Shown: positions 13,266-24,483 of the stretch, in pieces
Layout of the letters: every line of letters starts with the position of its first letter
Numbering within the stretch: the first letter of the stretch is position 1
Origin: Priapulus caudatus
Taxonomy: Eukaryota; Priapulida; Priapulimorpha; Priapulimorphida; Priapulidae
Length of the DNA: 49,175 bases
NCBI RefSeq assembly: GCF_000485595.1
Contig: NW_014577534.1
Coordinates: forward strand, 271,517-320,691
Reading direction: 5' to 3'
The notes under the pieces: model-generated
What the model was told of the DNA's origin: nothing
Seen by the model: the letters and a program-made list of their open reading frames with translations, nothing else
Database searches by the model: none
Position numbers and translations under genes: made by a program

Positions 13266-14064
13266 AAAAAAAATTGTCCATTTAGCCATAGGCTTTAAAA
13301 CAAAATACGGATCCCCTAGTCCTAATTTTTGGCCTCTCGCGCTCACATTGTAAGTTTAACACCTCCCCTTCCTCAGCTGCCGGGGACCTCAGCCACCCCC
13401 CCTCCTCATCTCGTCGGGATCCTTAGTTGCTGTGTCCGGCAATATCTGCTGCCACCCTACCTCTACACACTAGCTCTAGTCTTACATCGAGAGAACTTTG
13501 TATTGACGCTAGTCTCGCAGCCTGGCCTGGCTAGTATCACCCATGAATGAAAAGAAAAAGGCGACAAGCAGTACGCACATCGTCGATGGGGGCGTAGTGT
13601 AACCGGTGTTGTGAGTGCGGTGGGCGTAGGTACCGTAGGCGTAGCGATTGTGACGTAACAGCGCACGTGGTTACTCTAAAGCTGGCAGTACACTTCACCA
13701 TTTTCGTTGCTCGTACATGCAATTTTCTGCGTCGGCGAATTTTTGTGGTCTTTGCCGCGTCACAGCACACGTCACCCACGTCACTCAGTGGTGACGTGTG
13801 CTGTTGACGGCAATTTTTGTTCACTGCGATTCCTTGCCACAGGTAGCCTATCATGCTACCAAATACCAGACAATTGTTTATAGTAGGTAGATGAATCAAT
13901 CTAGGCCTACTAACTTCTAAAACAACTAAAATATTCAATTTTTTTATTGATATATAATAAAAACTTATTAACAAAATAAATACCAGTATAAAATATTTGG
14001 TAGAATATATACAATATATATATACAATATACATATATATATACAATATACAATATAATATATA

Positions 14065-14158
14065 CAGTAGAACCCCACTTAATGAACACCCTGTTTTAAG
14101 CTGGGCACCTCTCCATCATGTCTATTAATGTTCAGTCCATAATAGAGGGGTTCTACGG
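14065..14158 (+). mobile_element. Pogo/Tigger-like MITE in repeat copy B
   Basis: 94 bp, starting CAGTAGAACCCCACTTAATG and ending AGAGGGGTTCTACGG, flanked by TA on each side. One terminal base differs from the copy in repeat C. It occupies the same site as the MITEs in copies A and C, so it was inserted before the long repeat was duplicated. Confidence 0.75.
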
Positions 14159-15017
14159 TATAACATGTTGAAATCATGTGACGGCAGCGCTAATTTTGAT
14201 TGGTCTGCGAGTGATTTTTGTGCCGATTGCCGCTGGTGGCTGGCGCGCACACTTCACCACAAGTTGCTACCACGAGCAATTTCGTGTGTGAGAAATCAAA
14301 CCGGTTTTGATTCTCGGCAAACTCGTGGTCACCACTAAATTTCCGTGGTGAGTGGTCGTTGCCGCCCTCCGCACACTTGGCCATTTTTGTGGCGACCACG
14401 AAAATTGCCTGTACGAGCAACGAAAATGGTGAAGTTTGCTGCTGCTTTACATGGCCACGCTTGACCGCGCACAATTAACGATATATCGCCATCTTGGGGC
14501 ACTCGAGACGCGCTGATGACACAGACGATGAAGCGGCGCGAGAAATCGCTGTTTTTTAGTACCAAGGGAAATCAGGCGCGAGTATCGTCGACCGATGCTA
14601 CGCTGCAGCACAACCCGACCACCTTATTGTGGCGCTAAATTACGCGCAGCGCTGAGATTGTTGAATAGACAGAAACTCTTCAGCGTTGTTAGTAGTTAGT
14701 TCTACGCAAATATTTTCGTCGTTTAAGCTGAGGTAGCCTGCGGCGAAGAACCTAATTGACGTCGCGGCGATCAAATAAAAAACATAATTACTCGATGAAT
14801 AATAGCAGCTGGATTAGCTTGGTCTTGATACTGCAACTAGGCCACGCCTCGATTCTTACGACGTAAAAATTACTATCAATCTCCGATCGTGCGACAATAT
14901 AATATTGTCGTTGCAACTAAATGAAAGGCGACTCACGATCGAAAACGAGTAATTGCATTCCACACACACACTATATATATATATATATATAAACATATAT
15001 ATATTTATTTATTTATT

Positions 15018-17890
15018 AAGAAAAAATCGGCAGTTGTGTGAATACCTGGGCGTATCCACGTACTATAGGATTGCGTATGCAAATTGCAACGATCAAGGTT
15101 TCACGACGCAAAATGTGTCTGAATCGCATTCTCGAGCGCAAAAATCGCCCGCAAACTGCAACTTCTCATGATCATCGGTAAACCACTCTCAATCTACACG
15201 ATTAAGGCGGCTGCTCGATGCTTCGTTCACGTCGACGCTATAGGTGTACGCACGCTGTGACGTCATTGACGTCGGTTGCAGTAAACGAAAAGCGGCGTGT
15301 TTATATCAGTCGATGCAAAAACCGGTGCGCTCCCGCGTCTACGTATAAACACGGCAGCACCCGCAGAGGTGCTCGAAACACGCACGGAGCAGCAAGGAAG
15401 CGCGGGAAACGTTTCAAGAACGCAGTAGCTGCTGCATCGATCGTCTGCCACCTATCAGCACGGCACGTGATAACACCTGCCGTTTGCTGCACACGCACTC
15501 CGAGGGTGGCACCGGAGATTTTCTTGATACAGAGGCTGTAAGGTCGCCGAAATGGGAACCAAGTTCTCCGAAGGCGGGGGAAAGAGGTGGGGGGGGGTAA
15601 GGTCTTCGACGAGGGGTGAAGGAGCTAAACACACATTGCGTTTATGTAGAGGAAAAAGCTATATAAAACTAACGGATCTAATTTTCACGGTAGAAAACAG
15701 CATCTTTAACATTACACATTGTAATTTATCAACCGCTCATCCTGCTAATTAATATTTTACTGCATCTACCGCAGTAGCACAGATGAAGAGCGACGAAAAT
15801 TTTTTTTCATAGATTCCCGGGCGATTTGCCGTGTGTTATACTCTCCGACCCTGGACAGTAGCCTGCCCTGCCCTACATATGACGTCACTCCTGTAACGCG
15901 TAGGTTTGTGTAGAACGCTCTCGGTGCACCTGTGAGGACGGGGAAGGGAGTTAGAGGGGAAGAGTTACAGGGAGTTCGCATTCCGCGATTTTATTTACAG
16001 TGTGAAATCAATTCCATTGTCGACCATATTCGGCAAAAAAAATTATAATTCAGCCGCAATTACTTGGAGGAATTACAAAGCCACCCACTGGCGCTATATT
16101 GCTACGTGCAACTTATTTTGTGAACTCAAATATTCTTCCATTATTTTTTTGTTAAAACCGATTTTCGCGAAACGCACGCAAAACGAGCCACATAAAACCT
16201 GTTTTTGTACCGAACAGTAGACTTCGGCTATTTGTAGAGAAAGACCACGCCCGACCACACATTACGTTCGTTTTATTGTAAAAACTAATGATATTTAAGC
16301 GATCGGCAAAGGGTGAGGCTGTTTTCCTCGACCTAGCACTCGATTTTTCAGGCCAAAATTATGCAAAGTTTATAACGCGTCTACGCGTATAACGTTGCTA
16401 CTCGCCCCCTAATTCTGGCAAGATTTACACCAGAACATTTAAGATTCTTCCGACTAACCGAACTAGACTTTTAAACGAGATTTTTCGCATCGAAGACTCT
16501 CCTAAATCGTCAGAAGAAATGACGCGATGAAAGGAAAGCTTGAGTCAAGGACCTGCCGTCATTGACTTGCAAGTCATTGAATTGCCTTGTTCGGTATAGG
16601 TACTTAAGCGCTTTAAAAGCATACTTTACTGTGTTTAACAGACGTTATTTGTTTGACGGCGTTTTTACAAGCTAAAAAACCGTCTACAGAGAGCACGCGC
16701 AAAGCCCATTTGAATCACTCTAAATATAACCTTAATCGCTTCCATGTACACCAATCTAAATGAGAAGTATATAAGCGCTACAATTTGGCATTTTTAATGC
16801 TTGCTTAACTGCAATTGCAGGCATAAAATAATCGCAGCAGAATTACCGCTAGTAGCTTTTTACTGGTCACTAGTTAGCTGTTCTAGTACCCCTGATCGTG
16901 TGAGTATTCTACTAGCTTTCCACACTATACGCTATGCCGCTGCGCTTTTATAACATTCGTCTTTGGTTACTAGTTGCGATCGCCACATGGCCTCTTGTTC
17001 ATCCGATCTTCATGTTTACTAGATCGTTATCCTGATGTAATGACATGCGAAGTCATACAATTATACATTCCGTCGTGGTGAAACCCGCCCACGAGTAACC
17101 CAGTAGAAGGACAATCGCATCGACAAAGAATTCCGCCAATCTCTCACGTCCAGTGACCAGATATAGACACGTGTGCTATGTGCAGTAGTGTCAAACATTG
17201 AATGATGCTGCTAGAGAACGTTTCCGGGAGGACTAAAGAGGCTGGGCGGGGTAGATGCAACGATGATCAATTATATGAGAGCGAGAATCGCGGGGGCACA
17301 CCAGCAAACAAAAACTAGCGAGAGACGATGATGAATGTGACGTGACGTACGCGCTGATTCTTGATGTTTCCACAGCGTATATGAATCACCAACTCTCAAC
17401 ATGATCCCGCCCAGCGATAGTGTTTACACTGTCACTTCATATTTGCATCACTCTTAATCACACAAATCCTCCGATTAAAGCAACTAAACCGAATTCCAAC
17501 GCTCTCCTTTCGACATACTTGATCTAATTTTAGCAGCACATCTCTCTGAACAGTAGGGATATTTTTAATGGTATTAGGTAGACGTGAGGCTATAGGCCGC
17601 CAGCGATCGTTTTCTAGCACAGATATCGGCACAGAGTCTACGGACGTATCATGACTTGTACGTATCAGCTGATCGCATAAACCTAGTTCTCAGCCCACGA
17701 GACGAACAGCATCTGGAGGCAGCCTCGATAATTGGGCTTCAATGCCTGTGAGAAGCCCTAGGAGCAATGTGGTTCTAACATATGATCAGCGGTGATAGAT
17801 CTGCCAGAGTTTCATGCGCGTTTGGTTGACATTCGGCACTAAGCAGTCGAATTACGAATTCAGTTGTTTAGATAGTTTAGATGTGCATGT
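15018..17890 (+). repeat. Left arm of a large inverted repeat (partner 26059-28853)
   Basis: The reverse complement of 26059-28853 follows this segment throughout. Landmarks include ACCTGGGCGTAT near 15050, the GGAATTACAAAGCCACC stretch near 16070, AAGCATACTTTACTGTG near 16620, and TAGATAGTTTAGATG at the end. The arms are about 2.8 kb with a spacer of about 8.2 kb. Differences are a mixture of substitutions and one-base indels. Confidence 0.85.
17432..17864 (-). pseudogene. Protein-like frame of unknown family in repeat copy B
   Basis: Read on the minus strand, this stretch keeps a protein-like frame for about 140 codons. It starts at 17861 (EFVIRLLSAECQPNAHETLA), needs a one-base shift near 17779, continues as RTTLLLGLLTGIEAQLSRLP, and meets one in-frame TGA at 17690-17692. 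It then runs open to a TGA at 17432-17434 through VPISVLENDRWRPIASRLP and RFSCFNRRICVIKSDANMK. Composition is balanced and not low-complexity, unlike other frames here. The inverted copy (about 26070-26500, plus strand) carries the same peptide blocks with different small lesions. It may be a transposon protein or a captured host exon; I do not recognise the family. The shift and the stop could be consensus errors. Confidence 0.45.
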
Positions 17891-18865
17891 AATCTTCGGT
17901 GGCTGTAGCCACGGCACGTAGTGGCGAGAGTAAATGTAATCACGATGCAAATATTTATGCGATCGAAATGTACTTATTATGCAAGAGTGTTCCTCCAATT
18001 ACCATTTCGATACAATAGCTTAAACACGCAAGTTGTATCGGCTATTTATTTATCTTAAACACTCTTTGTACAGACGCATGTCGAGTAGGAGGAAATATAG
18101 TGCGATTTTTCGACATTTTAACTAGGCCCCACACAAACGTGGGTGTCGTATATGTGGTTCTAAAATAAGATTAGTTCATAGATGTCTGTAACATCGCGAG
18201 GTGGTATGTACGTCGCATGCGCTTCTTGTGTTTTGTGTAGTGACGCTATTGATGAAGTAGGTATAGTAAATTCTTGCTAATACCATCGCTCGTTCGATTT
18301 GTAAAATACCCGTTTGGTGATCATTGGCGGCTACGGTTAGGAGCTACGCTTGGTGCTGGCAGCTAATGTGCCAAATACATAATGGCGTATTGTTCAGATG
18401 GTTAGTACTACCGCTTGGAGCTGTTGACCAGTGATAATCTAATCAGGCTTGGGATGATACAATTAAGCCAAGGTAGATGGAAAGTAAAAAAGACCATATG
18501 AGTAAATACACATGTCATATAAAAAAATTTACGTTTTTAATAAAAAGTGAATGAGAGCTCTACCAGCCCTTGAAATAACTGAATAATTGTTCATTATAAT
18601 CTTCTTGCCAATAAACAAATAAATATTACTGACGAAATTTTTAGGTGTACGGGTAATAAATACAGCAAAATATCGAATGTAGCTCAAATTCTTTGCCAAC
18701 ATTTAGGAATTAAAATTGTTAATGCGTTCCGAAAGTTTACTTGAACTCTACTAAAGGCCCTTTAAACAACAAATGCTACACAAGCATTATGTCGAATAAT
18801 ATTGGACGTGTTGTGTCTGCGTATGGCATCGAGATAAAATAAACAATTTCCAGACTTCAACAATA
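17891..18865. other. Unassigned DNA between repeat copies B and C
   Basis: AT-rich with no repeat partner elsewhere in the window and no protein-like frame that I can support. Confidence 0.5.
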
Positions 18866-18879
18866 TTATAACTGACTCG

Positions 18880-18922
18880 CGTATATATCTATATATATAT
18901 ATCTATGTGCGCGCGCGCGCGA

Positions 18923-18989
<67 letters not shown>

Positions 18990-19100
18990 ATCGTGCGTAT
19001 GTATGTATGTATGTATGCATGCATGCATGCATGTCTGTCTGTCTTTCTTTCTATATGTATGTATGTCTGTCTGTATGCATGTCTATCTGTCTATCTGTTT
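18880..19100 (+). repeat. Compound microsatellite: (TA)n, (GTGC)n, (GTAT)n, (GTCT)n
   Basis: In order: TATATC repeats, CG-alternating sequence, more than 15 GTGC units (about 18923-18995), then GTAT, GCAT and GTCT/TCTA tetranucleotides. It corresponds to the microsatellite block of copy B at 11886-12290 and forms the left edge of copy C. Confidence 0.95.
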
Positions 19101-20380
19101 GTCTGCGGATGCTAAAGACTAGTAAATTGACTAAATTCCATTCCATCGATAAGACACGCGCGCCTCTACTTCCCCCTCACTACGCACCGAGTTGGCGTGA
19201 TGTCATCGGAATAATTAAACGTTATAAGTTAAATACGATACGTATGTAAATGTAGTCGTGATTTATTCCAGTTGTCACGTGTGGCATGCGGATGTCGATG
19301 AATATGTATGTTTCATTACGCCGCATCTCGCTCGAACTTTGCGCGTTTCGCTCATTTGTCTTACCCACCTAAATAATTACACCAATCCATCCATGTTCTA
19401 TACAAACGCGAGTATTCGTATTTAATGGTGTACGCTTCAAGTATTAAACTGTTGTCATCAAGTGCACGCACATGACATAGGCGATGACGAAAAAATTATA
19501 AAACTGAACTTGAAAATCAGAAGAACCATTCCCACATTCGCAAAAATACGCGAGAAAAAGATCGCAACCCATGTAGCGCTGCGCCACACGCCAGTAACTT
19601 GGTTTTAAAAACAATCAGCAGGACGAAGTGCTGATTTATTTGTGCATATGATGTACCACTTTATATAAATAATTATAAATGTAGAAATTAGATCCTGTTA
19701 AAGCTTTCAAAGACGCCACTTAAACCTTAAAATTTAAAGAAATTTTAACACAAATCTTTGATAAAATACCTAATGGAAAGCAATAATATGATAAAAAATA
19801 ATTGTTTAGTGTATTTTACTGAAAACTAATTTTCACGAGCGCTCTCTCTCTCTCTCTCTCTCTTTCTCTATCTTGCGTACGCTTCATCCCACACTGTTTT
19901 TCCCTTTCGCTCTCGTACTCCCCCGCCCTCTCTTCTCCCTACTCCCTCTCTCTACGTCTCATTCTCGCTATTTCTATTTTACTGAAAAAAAATTGTCCAT
20001 TTAGCATAGGCTTTAAACAAAATACGGATCCCCTAGTCCTAATTTTTGGCCCTCCGCTCACATTGTAAGTTTAACACCCTCCCCTTCCTCAGCCGCCGGG
20101 GACCTCAGCCACCCGCCCCCCCCCTCCTCATCTCGTCGGGATCCTTAGTTGCTGTGTCCGGCAATCTCTGCTGCCACCCTACCTCTACACACTAGCTCTA
20201 GTCTTACATCGAGAGAACTTTGTATTGTAGCTATTCTCGCAGCCTGGCCTGGCTAGTATCACCCATGAATGAAAAGGAAAAGGCGACAAGCAGTATACGC
20301 ACATCGTCGATGGCGGGCGTAGTGTAACCGGTGTTGTGAGTGCGTGGGCGTAGGTACCGTAGCGATTGTGACGTAACAGC

Positions 20381-21142
20381 GCACGTGGTTACTCTAAAGC
20401 TGGCAGTACACTTCACCATTTTCGTTGCTCGTACATGCAATTTTCGTGGTCGGCAATTTTTGTGATCTTTGCCGCGTCACAGCACACGTCACTCACGTCA
20501 CTCAGTGGTGACGTGTGCTGTTGACGGCAATTTTTGTTCACTGCGATTCCTTGCCACAGGTAGCCTATCATGCTACCAAATACCAGACAATTGTTTATAG
20601 TAGGTAGATGAATCAATCTAGGCCTACTAACTTCTAAAACAACTTAAAATATTCAATTTTTTTATTGATATATAATTAAACTTATTAACAAAATAAATAC
20701 CAGTATAAAATATTTAAAACTCAACATGATGCACATGTAACAAGTTACAGTAGAACCCCACTTAATGAACACCCTGTTTTAAGCTGGGCACCTCTCCATC
20801 ATGTCTATTAATGTTCAGTCCATAATAGAGGGGTTCTACTGTATAACATTTTGAAATCATGTGACGGCAGCGCTAATTTTGATTGGTCTGCGAGTGATTT
20901 TGTTGCCGATTGCCGTGGTGGCTGGGCGCACACTTCACCACAAGTTGCTACCACGAGCAATTTTCGTGGTGAGAAATCAAACCGGTTTGATTCTCGGCAA
21001 CTCGTGGTCACCACTAAATTTCCGTGGTGAGTGGTCGTTGCCGCCCTCCGCACACTTGGCCATTTTTGTGGCGACCACGAAAATTGCCTGTACGAGCAAC
21101 GAAAATGGTGAAGTTTGCTGCATGCTTTACATGGCCACGCTT
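20381..21142. mobile_element. Nested inverted-repeat (foldback-like) element in copy C
   Basis: The ends are inverted repeats of about 75 bp: 20381-20456 pairs with 21069-21142. The best part is CTTCACCATTTTCGTTGCTC at the left and its complement near 21095-21113. Inside are a perfect 13-bp-arm hairpin (20480-20492 with 20508-20520), a palindrome centred on ACCGGT (20971-20995), and the pogo-like MITE. Equivalent structures lie at about 13660-14460 in copy B and 3800-4730 in copy A. No transposase is visible. It is probably a non-autonomous DNA element; target-site duplications could not be fixed. Confidence 0.55.
20748..20841 (+). mobile_element. Pogo/Tigger-like MITE (best preserved, copy C)
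   Basis: 94 bp with matching ends CAGTAGAACCCC and GGGGTTCTACTG, flanked by TA dinucleotides at 20746-20747 and 20842-20843. TA target sites and CAGT-beginning ends are typical of the Tc1/mariner pogo-Tigger group. It has no coding capacity. Confidence 0.85.
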
Positions 21143-21674
21143 GACCGCGCACAATTACGATATATCGCCATCTTGGGGCACTCGAGACGCGCTGATGACA
21201 CAGACGATGAAGCGGCGCGAGAAATCGCTGTTTTTTAGTACCAAGGGAAATCAGGCGCGAGTATCGTCGACGCATGCTACGCTGCAGCACAACCCGACCA
21301 CCTTATTGTGGCGCTAAATTACGCGCAGCGCTGAGATTGTTGAAATAGACAGAAACTCTTCAGCGTTGTTAGTAGTTAGTTCTACGCAAATATTTTCCGT
21401 CGTTTAAGCTGAGGTAGCCTGCGGCGAAGAACCTAATTGACGTGCGGCGATCAAATAAAAAACATAATTACTCGATGAATAATAGCAGCTGGATTAGCTT
21501 GGTCTTGATACTGCAACTAGTGCCACGCCTCCGATTCTTACGACGTAAAATTACTATCAATCTCCGATCGTGCGACAATATAATATTGTCGTTGCAACTA
21601 AATGAAAGGCGACTCACGATCGAAAACGAGTAATTGCATTCCACACACACACTATATATATATATATATATCAC

Positions 21675-22147
21675 GTGACTGAATTTTCCATCGATATGGT
21701 GATCGGTACAATTGGCGAACCGCCGAACAAAGGTGTGCTGTTGCTTAGTCGCTGTTTATTTGCTTCTAAAAAGAAACAAACATACGGAGAAGGCTCGTTG
21801 GGGCGAACGAAATTCGTGTCCAGGAAGTTGGATAATGCGCCCGAAAGAGTAGAGGGGTCCTACTCGAATTTCGTAAAAGAACTGGAAACATTCTTGAAGT
21901 CTCAGTCAGCGCTATTTGTACATCCACCCGCACCTCCTTCGCTACACGATCCCGCTATTCAGAGGATCGTACATGTCAAAAAGGCATGGCCTCCGACCAC
22001 ACCGAAAGTGAGGCCAATTCGCCTTCCTTTTCGCGAGTCCCACACTTCTACAGTATTGGAGGCAGCCATTTTTACATCACATGATATTCAACAACTACGT
22101 CGAGTTGGTCTTAGAAAATGCGAATGGCGCACAAATAACGCCGGTAC
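21675..22147 (+). pseudogene. Open protein-like fragment, possibly LINE ORF1-like
   Basis: An uninterrupted plus-strand frame of about 158 codons starts just after the truncated end of repeat C and runs into the MITE at 22148. Nominal translation continues to a stop at 22181. Composition is protein-like, with no low-complexity runs. The C-terminal part (TPKVRPIRLPFRESH, then TVLEAAIF and QQLRRVGLRKCEW) resembles in pattern the RRM-type segment of LINE-retrotransposon ORF1 proteins, where a P-R-P-I strand is followed by a helix and a basic strand. That resemblance is inferred by eye only. There is no start context, zinc knuckle or reverse transcriptase nearby. Alternatives are a host exon or chance. 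Confidence 0.3.
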
Positions 22148-22335
22148 GGGCACACGAGGCGATAATAATCGCCCTGCGTAATATCGCCCGAAAATACTAA
22201 CATGATTTGGATGACGGGCGATCGATCGGTCGATTAAAATGGCGTCGAACGTGAACGGCACACCGGGCGAATTTCTTCGAGCGAATTTTAGAAATTCGCG
22301 GGCGATCGGGCGATAAAAATCGACTTCGTGTGCCC
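22148..22335. mobile_element. MITE with GGGCACACGA inverted ends
   Basis: 188 bp. The left end GGGCACACGAGGCGATAATA pairs with a right end whose complement begins GGGCACACGAAGTCGATTTT. The interior repeats GGGCGAT and its complement. A related end occurs at 28941-28970. The ends recall Harbinger-type elements, but the superfamily assignment is tentative. Confidence 0.65.
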
Positions 22336-22485
22336 GCTACCCTTTAATGTCGCCCGATAGAAATCCCATAGTCCTATCATCAGAAAATTGTTAACTTCAG
22401 AAAAAAGACGACAAACGCTTCTAACGATGAGTTTTTTATATTAGTCTCATCCCAGGTTTCGCAGCAGAATGAAGTAGTTTCACGC
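22336..22485. other. Spacer between MITE and minisatellite
   Basis: Short unassigned sequence. No gene seen. Confidence 0.5.
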
Positions 22486-24030
22486 AAGCTTCATCCTTCA
22501 TCCTCCCCACGAGCCCCGCAAACCCTTCATCTCACCCACGACCTCCCGCACCCTTCACCTCCACCCATGACCCCGCACCTTTCATCCTCGCCCCACGACC
22601 CCACCCTTCCATCCTCCCACGACCCCGCACCTTCATCCCCTCTCACGACCCCCCCGGCACCCTTCATCCTCCCACGACCCCGCACCCTTCATCTACCCAA
22701 CAACCCCCGCACCGCTGCATCCTCCCACGACCCCTGGACCGCTTCATGCCCTCCACGACCCCGCAACCCTTCATCGCTCTCCACGACCCCCGCACCTTCA
22801 TCCTCCAGCGCCCCCCCGCCCCTTACATCCTCCCCACAACCCCCGCACCCTTCCATCCCGTTCCCACGACCCCCTGCACCCGTTCCACCTCCCCCACGAC
22901 GCCCGCACCTTCACCTACCCAGACCTCCCGCAACCACCCTCACCACTCACTCACACACCCACGCAACCCCCGGCACCCTTCATCCTCCCAACACCACCCA
23001 CCCTTCTCCTTACCACAACCCCCGCACCACTTCATCCTTCCCCCACTGACGCCTGCACCCTTCATCTCTCCACGACCTCCCGCACCCTCATCCTGCTCCA
23101 CGACCCCCCCGCACCCTTCATCCTCACCCAGACCCCCGCACCCTATCCTCCCCACAACCCCGCGCCCCTTCATCCTTCCGGCACGACCCCTGCACCCTTT
23201 CATCCTCTCCACGACCCCCGCACCCTTCATCTCCCACACACCCCCGCACCCGTTTCATCCTCCACGACCCCTGCACCCTTATCCTCTCCACGACCCCGCA
23301 CCCTTCTCCTCCCTCCCACAACCCCCGCACCTTCATCCTTCCCACGACCGCCTGCACCCTTCTCCTCTCCACGACCTCCCCACCTTCATCCTCTCCACGA
23401 CCCCCGCACCCTTCATCTCCCACACCGCCAGCACCACTTCATCCTCCCAGACCCCGCACTCCTTCATCCTCCCACGACCCCCGCACCCTTCATCCTCCTT
23501 ACAACCCTTCATCTCCCCACCGACCCCCGCACCCTTCATTCTTCCCACGACCCCCTGCCCACCCTTCATCTCCCCACACCCCCGCACCCATTCATCCTTC
23601 CCACGACCCCCGCACCCTCATCCTCCTTATACCCCGCACCCTTCCACTCCCTCACGACCTCCCCGCACCTTCATTCTCCCACACGACGCCCCCACCCTTC
23701 ATCCTCCCACGACCCCGCACCCTTCATCCTCACCCACGACCCCCCGCCCCTTCATCCCCAACGACCCGCCCCGCACCCTTCATCTCCCCACAACCCCCGC
23801 ACCCTTCATCCTCGCCACCGACCCCGCACCTTTCATCTCCACAACCCCGCACCTTTCATCCATCGCCCACGACCCCCCCGCACCCTTCATCCTCCCCACT
23901 CCCGCACCGCTTTCATCCCACACGACCCCCGCACCCTTCATCTCCCCCATGAACCCCCGCACACCTTTAGTCCTCCCCCACGCCCGAACGACCCCCGCAC
24001 CCTCTATCCTCCCCAATGACCCGCACGCGC
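22486..24030 (+). repeat. C-rich minisatellite, array 1 (~27-bp unit)
   Basis: About 55 head-to-tail units with the core CGCACCCTTCATCCTCC, each followed by CACGACCCC. C-run lengths vary between units. The minus strand has four or more G-runs per unit, so G-quadruplex formation is plausible. Because the unit is near a multiple of three, long Pro/His/Ser frames open on the plus strand; these are artefacts of the repeat. Confidence 0.95.
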
Positions 24031-24167
24031 AGTTTTTTTCTTCCACAGTCGACATAAGAATTTTAGCGCTTCGATTGCTGCTTGCGATTTGCTTTTGCCT
24101 TTGACAATGAGAACAAACGCCCATTTGTAACATAGCGAAGAATTGCCAGATTATTTTGCATAATAAT

Positions 24168-24240
24168 TAACCCTAACCTAACCCTAACCCTAACGCCTAA
24201 CCCTAATCCTAACCGCTAAACCACCTACCTAACCCTAATT
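24168..24240 (+). repeat. Interstitial telomere-like (CCCTAA)n
   Basis: About 12 imperfect CCCTAA units, including ACCCTAACCCTAAC, with variants such as CCTAA and ACCGCTAA. On the minus strand this reads TTAGGG. It is too short and degenerate to be a functional telomere. Confidence 0.85.
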
Positions 24241-24416
24241 AAATTAATTAACACTAATAAATGAACAAATTAAAATTATTAAAAAAAAAATTTCAATTAA
24301 AATATTTAATTGCTTGTAATCAATCATCAAATATTCCGTTAATTAGAAACAATAGTTCAAAATGGATAAAGCATAGAAAAATACAGAAAACAAAAAAAAT
24401 ATAAAAAAAAACCAAA

Positions 24417-24483
24417 CGGCATTCGAACCATACGACCTTTCAGAAGTAACGCCGGGTGGCCTATTCCATCACGCCACAGAGCA
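24417..24483 (-). other. tRNA-like segment with Pol III A and B boxes
   Basis: On the minus strand an A-box-like TGGCGTGATGG (24476-24466) is followed 47 nt later by a B-box-like GGTTCGAATGCC (24429-24418), then T-runs within about 10 nt. The 3' part does not pair back to form the acceptor and T stems, so it is not a functional tRNA. It is best read as the head of a tRNA-derived SINE or a tRNA relic. Confidence 0.5.

Larger units (their letters stand above)
10870..17890 (+). repeat. Long dispersed repeat, copy B (longest copy)
   Basis: Matches copy A from the GCT-rich block (about 10925) to about 16680. It matches copy C (18990-21670) over about 12020-14990. In reverse complement it matches 26059-28853 over 15018-17890. 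It carries the CT modules, GTAT/poly-T/GT microsatellites, the nested inverted-repeat element with a MITE (about 13660-14460), a (TA)n tract, and an unknown protein-like frame on the minus strand near its right end. No transposase, reverse transcriptase or integrase is recognisable, and terminal repeats of the whole unit were not found. Confidence 0.75.
18990..21671 (+). repeat. Long dispersed repeat, copy C (3' part missing)
   Basis: Matches copy B from about 12020 to 14990 and ends abruptly inside the (TA)n tract at 21650-21671. Unrelated sequence starting CACGTGACTGAATTTTCC follows. The missing half of the element, equivalent to B 15018-17890, is found inverted at 26059-28853. Confidence 0.8.

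Noticed and set aside
22567-24104. Long plus- and minus-strand frames through the C-rich minisatellite (up to about 450 codons)
   Set aside because: They are produced by a ~27-bp unit whose length is a multiple of three. Composition is purely Pro/His/Ser/Thr or Gly/Glu/Met/Lys repeats and both strands are open.
24168-24240. Chromosome end
   Set aside because: The CCCTAA run is only about 73 bp, degenerate, and flanked on both sides by continuous sequence.
24417-24483. Functional tRNA gene
   Set aside because: A and B boxes are present but the acceptor and T stems do not pair, and it sits within a repeat-like element.
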